The position numbers and the translations under genes were made by a program. Under the pieces are notes generated by a model. The model did not search any database. It saw only the letters and a list, made by a program, of their open reading frames with translations, and was not told the DNA's origin. From contig NZ_WVUH01000017.1 in assembly GCF_017614955.1 (NCBI RefSeq), forward strand, positions 1-36,990: DNA of 36,990 bases, in the 5' to 3' direction. Below, piece by piece: positions 28,527-36,591 of the stretch; position 1 is the stretch's first letter, and every line of letters starts with the position of its first letter. The DNA is from Micromonospora echinofusca. Its GTDB lineage: Bacteria; Actinomycetota; Actinomycetes; Mycobacteriales; Micromonosporaceae.

Positions 28527-29237
28527 TCAGCGTTCGCAGCCTGCCTTCACGTCGGTGTCCTTGCCCAGGCAGAGGTCACCGGCTGCGGTGTCGTTCGGGC
28601 CGCCGTCCAGTCGGTCGTTGCCGGGGCCGGCATCGAGGGTGTCGTCGCCATAGCTGCCGTACATGAGGTCGTCGTCGGCGCCGCCGAAGAGAGTGTCGTT
28701 GCCCTCGCCGCCGGACACCCGGTCGTTTCCGGCGTCGCCCGACCCCCAGTCGTCGCCGCCGTGGCCCCAGAGCTTGTCGGCGCCGTCACCGCCGATCAGG
28801 TGGTCGTTGCCGATTCCGCCGTTGACGATGTCGTTCCCGGCGCCACCGTCGGCGGACAACTGGCCGGGCGCGTTGTTCGTGATGGAGTCGTTCCAGCCCA
28901 ACGTGTCGACCTCAATGTATGGCTCCAGGTCGAGGACGTAGCAGTTCACCCGGGTCGGATCGCCGGGGACCTGCTGACAACCCGGGCCGGGGGTGATCGG
29001 GAAAGCGTCGTCGATGGTGATCATGCCGCCGCCGCCACTGACGACGACGTTGTTCTCCCGCCCGATGCCGGCCGTGAACGCCACCGTGTCGGGGGCATCG
29101 ATGTTGACCTCCGCCCAGGCGGTGCCGTTGGTGGCGGCCTCGGCGGGCGCGGCCAGCACGACGCCGAAGCAGACCGTGGTGAGCAGGGTCAGGCCCATTC
29201 CGGACAGGCATCGCGAGCGTGGCACGAGCATCTCCAA
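28527..29237 (-). CDS. Secreted RTX-like calcium-binding repeat protein
   Basis: 236 aa. Signal peptide ending VVLAAPAEA-A. Residues about 125-225 hold hemolysin-type glycine/aspartate nonapeptides (GGAGNDIVNGGIGNDHLIGG, GGEGNDTLFGGADDDLMYG, GPGNDRLDGG) that wind into a calcium-bound beta-roll. The N-terminal part (VNIDAPDTVAFTAGIGRENN) has no family I recognise. No enzyme domain is attached, so it is likely a small extracellular structural or calcium-responsive protein. It converges with the SDR gene. Confidence 0.85.
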   Translation of the reverse strand: MEMLVPRSRCLSGMGLTLLTTVCFGVVLAAPAEAATNGTAWAEVNIDAPDTVAFTAGIGRENNVVVSGGGGMITIDDAFPITPGPGCQQVPGDPTRVNCYVLDLEPYIEVDTLGWNDSITNNAPGQLSADGGAGNDIVNGGIGNDHLIGGDGADKLWGHGGDDWGSGDAGNDRVSGGEGNDTLFGGADDDLMYGSYGDDTLDAGPGNDRLDGGPNDTAAGDLCLGKDTDVKAGCER

Positions 29238-29459
29238 AGAGGAAGAACCAGGTCCGCCCTACCGTAGCAGCGTCGCCACGGCGTCACCGTTGGATAGTCG
29301 GCAATGCGCCGTAGTGCTCCCGGGTGCACTTCCGCTGCACAAGAAACTGCCGGAAGACGATACGACGTGCTGGTACGCATTGCGAACCGGTTGCAACGCA
29401 AAGGGTTCTGGGGAGGAAGCAGCCGTAGCCCTGCAGTGGCTGCGGATCGTCGAGTGGCA

Positions 29460-29733
29460 CGACGACCTGCCCGGTATCGACAAGACCGGTGTCATGTGCC
29501 GCCATGTCGGCGACGGCAAGGGCTTCCTTGGCTCCCGCGTCAAGGTCCTCACCGGCTGGCCCAGCTGCAAGGCGGTACCGCCGATCGGCGACCTCAACCG
29601 CGACGGCAGGAAGGACCTGGTCGCCCGGCACTCCGGCGGGGTGCTCAGGTTCCACGCCGGCCCGGGCAACGGCGGCTTCGCGGTCCGGGTGAAGGTCGGC
29701 GGCGCGTGGAACAGCTGTCCGGCCATCTTCTGA
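29460..29733 (+). pseudogene. C-terminal remnant of a VCBS/FG-GAP repeat protein
   Basis: The frame ending at 29733 reads GDLNRDGRKDLVARHSGGVL, then RFHAGPGNGGFAVRVKVGGAW and CPAIF. This is the Asp-rich DLNxDGxxDL calcium loop and GNGxGGF signature of VCBS/FG-GAP beta-propeller repeats, frequent in secreted actinobacterial enzymes. About one and a half repeats remain. No signal peptide or credible start lies upstream; the sequence before about 29460 does not look like a repeat. Probably the tail of a deleted gene. A short genuine protein is possible but less likely. Confidence 0.55.
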
Positions 29734-29737
29734 CCTG

Positions 29738-29794
29738 ACCTGCACCGTCAGATCGCCCCCGACCGACGGTCGGGGGCGATCTGACGGTGCAGGT
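29738..29794. terminator. Perfect 27-bp hairpin, likely bidirectional terminator
   Basis: The 27 bases 29738-29764 are exactly complementary to 29768-29794, around a three-base loop GAC. No mismatch and no T-run. It begins four bases after the VCBS remnant's stop and lies between it and the convergent secreted-protein gene ending at 29974. Very long stems of this kind serve as convergent terminators in actinobacteria. Confidence 0.8.
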
Positions 29795-29973
29795 GACATG
29801 AGCGAGCGATCGTTCCGCGCCACAGCACCGACGACGGGAGCCGACCGGTATGCCACGGGATTCGACCGGAGCAGAGAAACACGGACCGTCCTGCGACAGT
29901 CAACAGGGCGTATCACTCGACGATCGCGCTGCCGCGCTCGCCGCCGGCCGAGCGGCTCTACCAGGAGGTCACA

Positions 29974-30918
29974 TCAGGCCGCGACGTAGCCGTTGAACAC
30001 GTGGACGCCGTCGTAGGCGCCGCTCGAGTTCGCCCGGTTCGTGTTGAAGTACAGCTTGCCGTCGCTGATTCCGACACCCTCGATCTCGAACTTGGTCGAG
30101 TATGCCGAGGACGTGATGCGGAAGGAGAGGTCGGTGGCTGCGGGGGCGGTCCCCGTCGTCGTCGGCGAGACGTTCCGGTAGACAAGCACGATGCTGCGGT
30201 TGTCCTTGGTCAGCGGGTAGTAGAGAACCTTCTTGGCCGCGTCGTAGAAGAACCCCTGGTTGGCGAACGTCCCGAGGTCCGGCACCGGGGAGCCGTTGAC
30301 GAGGGCGCCGTCGACCTGCAGGTCGAACGCTCTTGTCAGGTCGATGGTCCCGGAGGAGGCGCGCAGCGGGAGGCTGCCGTTGTAGATCGTCCTCCCGCTT
30401 TTGAACATGAACGTGATCGCAGTGCTGGTCACCGAGACTCGACTGATCCCGGAGGGCGTCGAAACGGCCCCGTTGAGACGCACCTGGTACGAGCCGGCGT
30501 GGTAGTACGTGGTGCCGTCGTAGCGGAGCCTCACGAGCTGCGCGCCGCTCGTGTTCATGGTGACGATGAACATGTGGTGCTGACCGTCGATGTCGACGAT
30601 CGTCATGTCGTTGCCGTGCCCGAGCCAGGTGTTGGTCGACCCGCCGTTGGTGCCGTTGGTCATCACTACCCGCTCACCCGTGGTCTTGTGGACGCGGTAG
30701 ATGACGGAGACGTCGTCGTAGTTGGTGTGGTTCTTGATCGAGTAGAGGTAGGTGGTTCCGGCGGCGAAGCCCTGTACCCCGGTGCAGCAGCTCGTGTCGG
30801 GTGTGCTGGCGATGTCGGTGTACGTGTTGTAGTAGGCAGCTTGAGCTGCCTGTACAGACAGGACCAGAAGGCCGATCACCGAGGCGACCACTGTCGTCAG
30901 TCGTCTACCGATTCGCAT
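29974..30918 (-). CDS. Secreted protein, helveticin-J-like candidate
   Basis: 314 aa. Signal peptide MRIGRRLTTVVASVIGLLVL ending VQAAQA-AYY. The mature protein is rich in beta strands, with repeated units of the kind TTYLYSIKNH, VIYRVHKTTGERV, HHMFIVTMNTSGAQLVRL and KLYFNTNRANSS, spaced as in a beta-propeller. The element WLGHGNDMTIVDIDGQHHMF recalls the helveticin J class III bacteriocin family, of which actinomycete members exist. That name is a suggestion from pattern memory only. Two adjacent cysteines (SCC) near the mature N-terminus are unusual. It is monocistronic. Confidence 0.65.
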   Translation of the reverse strand: MRIGRRLTTVVASVIGLLVLSVQAAQAAYYNTYTDIASTPDTSCCTGVQGFAAGTTYLYSIKNHTNYDDVSVIYRVHKTTGERVVMTNGTNGGSTNTWLGHGNDMTIVDIDGQHHMFIVTMNTSGAQLVRLRYDGTTYYHAGSYQVRLNGAVSTPSGISRVSVTSTAITFMFKSGRTIYNGSLPLRASSGTIDLTRAFDLQVDGALVNGSPVPDLGTFANQGFFYDAAKKVLYYPLTKDNRSIVLVYRNVSPTTTGTAPAATDLSFRITSSAYSTKFEIEGVGISDGKLYFNTNRANSSGAYDGVHVFNGYVAA

Positions 30919-31376
30919 GGTGTCCTCCCCAGGCTCCTGACGACCTGGGCCCCGTTGCCCGCGAGTTCGTCGTGTGCAGGCTATGGGGCGCTGATTGAGC
31001 GGTCAACGCGCCGACGGGACTCACGCAGATGCCCGCGAATCGGTAGCGCCACGTGTGTGACGGTGATGCCGGCCTATGTCGGCGTGACCGTTTGCAGGAT
31101 CCGCCGTAGATCAATGGGATGGAAGCCGGCAGGGTCGGAGCCGAACGCGCCCGTGCCTGCGGCGAACGCCAACGACGCTGGGGCCAACCAGTTGCCCGCG
31201 CAGGCTGACCCCGACACCGTCGACGTTCGTGGTCACGGCGCTGGATGGCGTGGATCCTGCCGGATCCCAGGGTTCGGGGCTGTGGCGTGTGGAGGACAGC
31301 GGTCACGTCAGCCTGGTCGGAACGAGTTGTCAACCAACTCTCGTACGCTGCCGAGAACATCTCAGCGACACCGATA
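30919..31376. other. Intergenic region without a recognisable gene
   Basis: Upstream half should hold the promoter of the secreted-protein gene starting at 30918. The rest, up to the glycosyltransferase stop at 31377, contains only arginine/proline-rich frames that look like non-coding high-GC sequence. No clear repeat, hairpin or family match was seen. Confidence 0.4.
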
Positions 31377-32441
31377 CTATGAGGGTGTGGGGACGGCGTA
31401 TGCGCGATTGGCGACGGCCTGTCTGCGATAGGGGGCGGGGAGATCCGGCAGGGCGAGAAGACGATCACAGGCCCGGAGGGATTCGTCCACCTCGCCGACC
31501 CAGTAGGCTGCGATCGAATATTCGAACAGAATGCCCCAGCGATACACCCATGGGCTGACAAACAACAGGTCGTCCGGCGCCGGTCGGTCTAGGCCAGCAC
31601 GTGCCACCGCGTACGCGGCGTGGTAGCGGCCCCTTCGTCGCAATCGCGAGCACAGTTCATAGCATGCCTCGAGGCGTTGTGGACGTACCTCCCACGCGCG
31701 AGTGAGAGCGTCCATCGCACCCGGCCAGTCGTTGCTCTCTGCTCTGAGCACTCCAGACTGAAGCAATGCGTAGTAGACCTCTTCGACCCAGCCGCCCATC
31801 TGCGCTCGACGCTCGTAAAGCCTGATCGCCTCACTGACGCAGCCCATGTCGCGCATGGTCTGAGCGAGGTAGAAAACACTTCTCGGGTTGTTGGGATCGC
31901 GTTCCAGTTCGGCGCTGAGCAGTTTCGCGTCACGTTCGAACTTGTCATGGCGAGACCCGCCGTCGGCATGATCCTCGATCACGAGGGCGTCCATGTTCTC
32001 TTGACGGTCCGACGTGTCACAGGTCAGATATTCGTGAGTGACTCCCTCGTACCGCCATGGGAAATCACCACGGACGAGGCGCTTCACGCGGTACTCGACA
32101 GGACCCTCGTGTCGCAGCATGTAGGCGTCAGCGGTCAATATTGACAGGGGTCCATCCTGGCGGACGACGAGGTCGGCGTCGAGAAGGAGCAGGTAGTCGG
32201 CGCGACCGCGAGCGTGTGAGATGTTCAGGCTCCGGTTGTGGCCGAAGTCCACCCACGGCTCCTCGTGCAGCTCACCAGGGATAGAGCCCAGTGCGGATCG
32301 AATGAGCCGCTGCGTCCCGTCGGTCGAGCCGGTGTCGGAAATGACCCAGGTGTCCACCAGGTCACGTACGGATCTGAGGCAGCGTTCGATAACCTTCGCC
32401 TCATTTTTCACGATCATGCACAGGCAGATGGACGGCTTCAT
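31377..32441 (-). CDS. Family 2 glycosyltransferase with TPR-like tail
   Basis: 354 aa. The N-terminal GT-A domain has ICLCMIVKNEAKVIERCL, the nucleotide-sugar site SDTGSTDGT (36-43) and the metal motif DAD at residues 88-90 (LLLLDADLVV). A conserved RYEGVTHEYL follows. From about residue 175 the protein is helical with TPR-like periodicity (NNPRSVFYLAQTMRDMG, EAIRLYERRAQMGGW, ACYELCSRLRRRGRYHAAY). This layout is common in the SunS-like/TPR glycosyltransferases that modify peptides or surface molecules. No membrane segment. It is divergent from the collagen-like secreted protein, whose many threonines could be a target; that pairing is speculative. Confidence 0.88.
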   Translation of the reverse strand: MKPSICLCMIVKNEAKVIERCLRSVRDLVDTWVISDTGSTDGTQRLIRSALGSIPGELHEEPWVDFGHNRSLNISHARGRADYLLLLDADLVVRQDGPLSILTADAYMLRHEGPVEYRVKRLVRGDFPWRYEGVTHEYLTCDTSDRQENMDALVIEDHADGGSRHDKFERDAKLLSAELERDPNNPRSVFYLAQTMRDMGCVSEAIRLYERRAQMGGWVEEVYYALLQSGVLRAESNDWPGAMDALTRAWEVRPQRLEACYELCSRLRRRGRYHAAYAVARAGLDRPAPDDLLFVSPWVYRWGILFEYSIAAYWVGEVDESLRACDRLLALPDLPAPYRRQAVANRAYAVPTPS

Positions 32442-32606
32442 GCCCTCACCTCCTCGGCGCCTGCGGCTTGTCCCCCACGGTAGGACGGACCCTGCGGTAC
32501 GACGATGGCCGAACGGCGCATATCACCCTTACAGGTACCAGTTGCATGAACGCGGGTGATACTCGCCTTTAGGTCAATAGGGTGGAGCTGCACGAGGTAA
32601 GGGACT

Positions 32607-32623
32607 CCCGGAATCCTTCCGGG
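32607..32623 (+). promoter_or_regulatory. Small perfect hairpin in the leader of the collagen-like gene
   Basis: CCCGGAA-TCC-TTCCGGG gives a 7-bp stem with a three-base loop, ending 30 bases before the start codon and just ahead of the GAGAGGAAG ribosome site. It could stabilise the leader or affect translation. No regulator is known. Confidence 0.35.
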
Positions 32624-32653
32624 CTTCCTGACGCACCGAGAGAGGAAGATCGA

Positions 32654-33379
32654 ATGAACCGGAACCCTTGCACGAGTTCGAGGTTGGGTCCCCTCATGGG
32701 GCGCGGTCGGTGGGTGACCGGTGGCGCCCTGGCATCACTCGCGTTCGCAATCGCCGGCGTGGCGGTCACAGGCGGAGCTGCAGCGGCCAGCCCTCGGGTA
32801 GACGACCTGAGCGCGATGACACGTGCTGACGAGAGCGGCTGGTCCGCAGACTACGAGGACTGGTCCGGAGACTACGAGGACTGGTCCGAGGACGAGGGCT
32901 ATCAGAAGCATCACAAGCGGTGGTGGCTGCACAAGGGTGGCATTCCGGGCCCGACCGGTCCGGCGGGCCCGACAGGTCCCGCTGGACCGACAGGTCCTGC
33001 TGGTCCGACTGGCCCGGCAGGCCCCGCTGGTCCGACCGGTCCGGTGGGACCTGCCGGACCGTGCGCCGATATCGACAGTTACGCGCCGTCAAATGCCGAG
33101 GAGTTCAGCGCCGTAGTCTCGGATGGAGTGACGTACGCGGGGCGGCGGGATCTCCAGCCGACAGAGGGCGCCTACACCTGGCTCGACCTGAGTAACAATG
33201 ACGGCTATCCGGGGGCTACGGTTTGTGGTGTCGCCATCTCCTCTCAGGGCAACGACGCTTGGGTCAAGGTGCTGACCACCACGGGCGAGGTCTGGCAAAC
33301 CCACTGCGATGTGCCAGGAACGACGTTTGTCTGCAACGAAGACTGGGTCCAGCAAACGACTCCGACACCATCGCAGTAG
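32654..33379 (+). CDS. Secreted collagen-like protein
   Basis: 241 aa from the ATG at 32654 with GAGAGGAAG upstream. Long signal peptide ([20 protein letters not shown], cleavage near AAA-S). Residues about 61-82 hold an acidic aromatic repeat ([19 protein letters not shown]), then a basic HHKRWWLHK. Residues 96-137 are 14 unbroken Gly-X-Y triplets, mostly GPT/GPA, predicted to form a collagen triple helix. The C-terminal 100 residues contain cysteines ([28 protein letters not shown]) and may be the trimerising or binding head. The acidic then basic patches before the helix may register the three chains. No anchor motif, so it is probably released. Confidence 0.85.
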   Translation: MNRNPCTSSRLGPLMGRGRWVTGGALASLAFAIAGVAVTGGAAAASPRVDDLSAMTRADESGWSADYEDWSGDYEDWSEDEGYQKHHKRWWLHKGGIPGPTGPAGPTGPAGPTGPAGPTGPAGPAGPTGPVGPAGPCADIDSYAPSNAEEFSAVVSDGVTYAGRRDLQPTEGAYTWLDLSNNDGYPGATVCGVAISSQGNDAWVKVLTTTGEVWQTHCDVPGTTFVCNEDWVQQTTPTPSQ

Positions 33380-33390
33380 TTCTCAGGCTT

Positions 33391-33427
33391 GGTTGGGGGT
33401 CCGGTTGCGTTCTCCGGGCCCCCAACC
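33391..33427 (+). terminator. 14-bp stem terminator after the collagen-like gene
   Basis: GGTTGGGGGTCCGG (33391-33404) pairs with CCGGGCCCCCAACC (33414-33427) around a nine-base loop, with one G-U pair. It starts 12 bases after the stop codon. No T-run, as usual for this kind of genome. Confidence 0.75.
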
Positions 33428-33789
33428 TGGCGCGGTAACTCGGCGGTGAGGCCTCTGGGCGCCGACCGGGCCCGCGCCCTCCTGGCCCTGACCGCCCTCC
33501 ACGAGCAGACTGCCTCCGCCCGGTCCACCACCGCCGACCCGAGGGTGGCTCGGCGTTCCCTGCACCCGGCGGCGACCTGGCCTCCGTACGGGACGTGGCG
33601 GGCTCTGACACGAAGTTCGTAGTTACTCCTAGGGCGTGGTGGCTACCGGAATGCGGGCCAGTGCTCGGCCACGTCCGGCTGCGCAGCGGCATGGAGGTCG
33701 GTGTCGACGAGGGTTAGGCCACGCTCGACCGGATGCTCGCTGATGGCGTTCTCTGACCGCCCCGTCCGGCGGCCCCGGCAGGCCACCGA
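33428..33789. other. Intergenic stretch, probably decayed
   Basis: No intact gene. The minus strand from about 33750 to 33643 reads ISEHPVERGLTLVDTDLHA and ends in AEHWPAFR before a stop. This could be the tail of an old gene facing the pseudogene at 33790. Otherwise nothing recognisable. Confidence 0.35.
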
Positions 33790-34274
33790 GTGTTCGGCGA
33801 CCGGGTCCACGGCACCCGGTTCTGGGACGTGCCGTCCCCGGTCACCGGTTGGACCGCCCGCGACGTCGTACACCACCTGACCGGATGGCTTCCCGGCTTC
33901 CTCGCCTCCGGCCCGCGTGTCGAACTGCCCCGCGAACCGTCGGTGGACTCCGACCCGGTCGCGGCCTGGGAGGCTCAACGCGACGGGAATGCCGGCCGTG
34001 CTGGACGATCCGGTCTCAGCGCATCCGGAGTTCACCACCCCGCACACCGGCGGCCTGCCGCTGCACAGCGATCGACCGGTTCTACACGGCCGACGTTTTC
34101 GCGCACACCTGGTACCTGCCAGGACGAGCGGCTGGGCCTCGACTTCTGAGCCCAACTCATCGCCGGGATGGGGCCGATGGAGCAGGTCGTCCGCGCCTCC
34201 GACCAGTTCGGCACCCGAGTCGAGGTGCCCGACGACGCGGACGCCCGGATCCGTCGGCCGGGACCCGCACTGAC
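33790..34274 (+). pseudogene. Mycothiol-dependent maleylpyruvate isomerase-family (TIGR03086-like) pseudogene
   Basis: Pieces of one protein occur in all three plus frames in the right order. Frame 1 has TGWTARDVVHHLTGWLPGFL and SVDSDPVAAWEAQ. Frame 2 (from about 33990) has LDDPVSAHPEFTTPHTGG. Frame 3 (from about 34065) has AIDRFYTADVFAHTW. Frame 1 returns with QDERLGLDF, then a TGA at 34147 where the family has cysteine (FCAQL), then AQLIAGMGPMEQ and VPDDADARIR. The order and motifs match the DinB-like TIGR03086 family. At least three frameshifts and one nonsense change make it a clear pseudogene; its N-terminus is also missing. Confidence 0.85.
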
Positions 34275-34328
34275 CGCCAGCGGTGCGCAGGTGCGAGAGG
34301 AACCGGTGTCGGGCGTAGGCTGACCTGC

Positions 34329-35411
34329 GTGGACGCCGAAGACCGGATCGCCCTCTTCCTCGACTACGAGAACCTCGCGCTGGGTGCCCGGGAGCACCTC
34401 GGCGGAATGGTGTTCGACCTGCGCCCGGTGGCCGACGCGCTCGCCGAGCGGGGGCGGGTGGTGGTCCGGCGGGCGTACGCCGACTGGTCGTTCTTCGACG
34501 AGGACCGGCGGATGCTCACCCGGTCGCACGTCGAGCTCATCGAGATCCCCCAGCGCATGGGCGCGGCCCGGAAGAACGCGGCCGACATCAAGATGGCCGT
34601 CGACGCGGTGGAGCTGGCCTTCGAGCGGACGTACATCTCGACCTTCGTGATCTGCACCGGGGACAGCGACTTCACGCCGCTGGTGCACAAGCTGCGCGAG
34701 CTCAACAAGCGGGTGATCGGCGTCGGTGTCGAGAAGTCCACGTCGGCGTTGCTGCCGCCCGCCTGCGACGAGTTCCTCTACTACGACCGGTTGGAGGGGG
34801 TCGACGCCCCGCCGACGCGCGCCCGCCGGGGCCGCCCGGCGCGGACGACCGGCCCGGAGACGCAGCGGCCCGCGCCGGAGCCGGAGCCTCCGGTGGAATC
34901 GGAGGAGACCGCCGCTCCCCGGGACGTGGACAGTGTCGCGGTCCTGGTGGCACAGACCGTGGCGGGCCTGGAGGGCAGCTCGGGCGGTACGGTGACCGCC
35001 TCGACGCTCAAACGCACCCTGCTGCGCAAGGATCCGACCTTCAGCGAGTCCGACTACGGGTTCCGTACCTTCGGGGAACTCCTGCGGCACCTCGCGCAGC
35101 GGAGCATCGTGGAACTCGCGACCGGCCCGGCGAAGGGTGACCCGGAGGTCTCGCTGCCTGAGCACGGCGACCGGGAGGCGGCGTTCGGGCTGCTCCGCGT
35201 GGTGGTGCTGGAGCTGGGCAGCGGCGGGGGAGAGGTGGCGCTCTCCGGCCTCAAGAACCAGCTCCGCCGGGCCCGGCCCGACTTCAGCGAGAAGAAGCTC
35301 GGCTACCGGGGTTTCCTGCAGTTCTGCAAGGCCGCCGCCACGGGTGGTGTGGTCGACCTCCGGTGGAGTCCGGAGGCCGACGACTACCTGCTCACCGCCC
35401 GCCCGTCCTGA
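34329..35411 (+). CDS. NYN-domain ribonuclease-like protein with two OST-HTH domains
   Basis: 360 aa from the GTG at 34329. Residues 1-155 are a NYN/LabA-type PIN-like nuclease domain: ALFLDYENLALGAR, D86 in KNAADIKMAVDA, and CTGDSDFTPLVHKL with D112 and D114 as metal-binding acids. A proline- and glutamate-rich linker follows. Two OST-HTH (LOTUS) domains come next, at about 205-275 (LRKDPTFSESDYGFRTFGEL) and 285-355 (RARPDFSEKKLGYRGFLQF). LOTUS domains bind RNA or protein partners. RNA cleavage or RNA-bound regulation is likely from the family; targets are unknown. Reading continues upstream without a stop, but that part is the pseudogene. Confidence 0.9.
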   Translation: MDAEDRIALFLDYENLALGAREHLGGMVFDLRPVADALAERGRVVVRRAYADWSFFDEDRRMLTRSHVELIEIPQRMGAARKNAADIKMAVDAVELAFERTYISTFVICTGDSDFTPLVHKLRELNKRVIGVGVEKSTSALLPPACDEFLYYDRLEGVDAPPTRARRGRPARTTGPETQRPAPEPEPPVESEETAAPRDVDSVAVLVAQTVAGLEGSSGGTVTASTLKRTLLRKDPTFSESDYGFRTFGELLRHLAQRSIVELATGPAKGDPEVSLPEHGDREAAFGLLRVVVLELGSGGGEVALSGLKNQLRRARPDFSEKKLGYRGFLQFCKAAATGGVVDLRWSPEADDYLLTARPS

Positions 35412-35489
35412 TCGGGTAGTCGCCGGGCGTTTCCGCACCCAGCCACCGAGCGCCCACGCGCTCTCGGCGCGCAGGCGCTGACCAGCGGT

Positions 35490-36591
35490 GTGGTCCGCTA
35501 TGCCGCCGGCTGGCAACCGCTACGGGTCCTGCTGGAAGCAGGGGCGACCCTGGGCCCGAGGGAGGAGGCACCTCTTATCACCGCGGTGATGAAACCCGTC
35601 GCACCGGCAGTGCTGCGCCTTCTCCTCGCACGGTGCGGACGTCAACCAACAGCGTTCCGATGCGACACCGGCGATCGTCGTGGCCGCCCGGCGCGGCGAT
35701 TACGCCGCGGTGGACGTGCTTCTGCAGGCCGGCGCCGATGCGGATGCCCCCGACGCACGGGGGCGGACAGCGTTGATGCACGCGGTCGAGCGCAACGAAA
35801 AGCGGGTCATCGCGGCCCTTCTGTTGGCCGGCGCCACCATCGATACCGTGAGCGCCGATGGCATGACCGCGCTGCGACTGGCTCGAGGTTGGCAGCGCCA
35901 GAACGTCCAGTTCATGCTGGGGGAGCGTCACGTCGGCCTGGACGACGTGACGATCGCTCGCACCGTCGTACGGGTCGTTCCGACTGGCGTTCGCCTCATC
36001 AGCGACCCCCGCCGGTTACGGCTTCGAGCGTGACAAGGCGATCTTTCGTCGGTTCTCGCCGGCAGGCGATGTGCTCGTCGTCGAGTTGCAGACGTCTGAC
36101 CACTCGACGAAGGTGGAGAAGATCTTCTACATCAACGTGGCGCTGGTGGTGGCACCAAGTGGGAACGGGACCGTCATCAGTACGATCTCCCCGCCACGGC
36201 GCTGCCCGGGCATGTGGACGGCACCTGGCGGCGCAGGATCGGGTTCACCGGCTTCTCTCGTGGAGAGCAGTGGCGGATCACCGATGAGGCGAGCGCAGCC
36301 GAGGTGTCGGAGCAGGTGCGGCGCCGGTTGGACGATGTTGTGCCTCAGCTCCTTCCCTTGCTGGACCGGAACACGCTCCTTGGGGACGCTCCCGAGTTCC
36401 TCAAGTCGGCGGCCTGGTTGACGCGTGGGTGGCTGTTGGCGGAACGCGGGTCGTCGGAGGAACTGGAACGGCTGCTGTTCGCAGAGCCCACCACGCACGA
36501 GTTCAGTCCGGTGGCAAAGAAGGCGATCGGGGAGTGGGCGACCATCCGGAGCGAGGCACTGGAGGGGCAGCGGTGTCGGCGTACGCCTTGA
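35490..36591 (+). pseudogene. Ankyrin-repeat / DUF4304 gene, frameshifted
   Basis: One protein can be followed through three frames. From 35490, GWQPLRVLLEAGATLGPREE and APAVLRLLLA; shift near 35627 to HGADVNQQRSDATP, then AARRGDYAAVDVLLQAGADA and NEKRVIAALLLAGATID, which are ankyrin repeats. Another shift at 35950-36010 leads to GYGFERDKAIFRRFSPAGDV and KVEKIFYINVALVVAP. A last shift near 36155 gives TKWERDRHQYDLPATALPG, WRRRIGFTGF and a helical tail ending at 36591. The second half matches the DUF4304 family. Ankyrin plus DUF4304 pairs occur in toxin-immunity-like contexts, but no function is claimed. Three shifts suggest decay; sequencing error could explain one or two. Confidence 0.75.

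Noticed and set aside
29798..29989. 63-residue plus-strand frame after the hairpin
   Set aside because: Arginine/threonine-rich, no ribosome site, overlaps the end of the convergent secreted-protein gene.
30919..31376. Possible insertion-sequence remnant
   Set aside because: I looked for transposase motifs and terminal inverted repeats in this gap and found neither.
32936..33062. Short-period DNA repeat that might suggest a CRISPR or microsatellite
   Set aside because: It is the coding sequence of 14 Gly-X-Y triplets, period 9-18 bases, with no spacers.
33849..34328. Long N-terminal extension of the NYN protein
   Set aside because: This part is the third-frame piece of the maleylpyruvate isomerase-family pseudogene; the NYN domain starts cleanly at the GTG at 34329.
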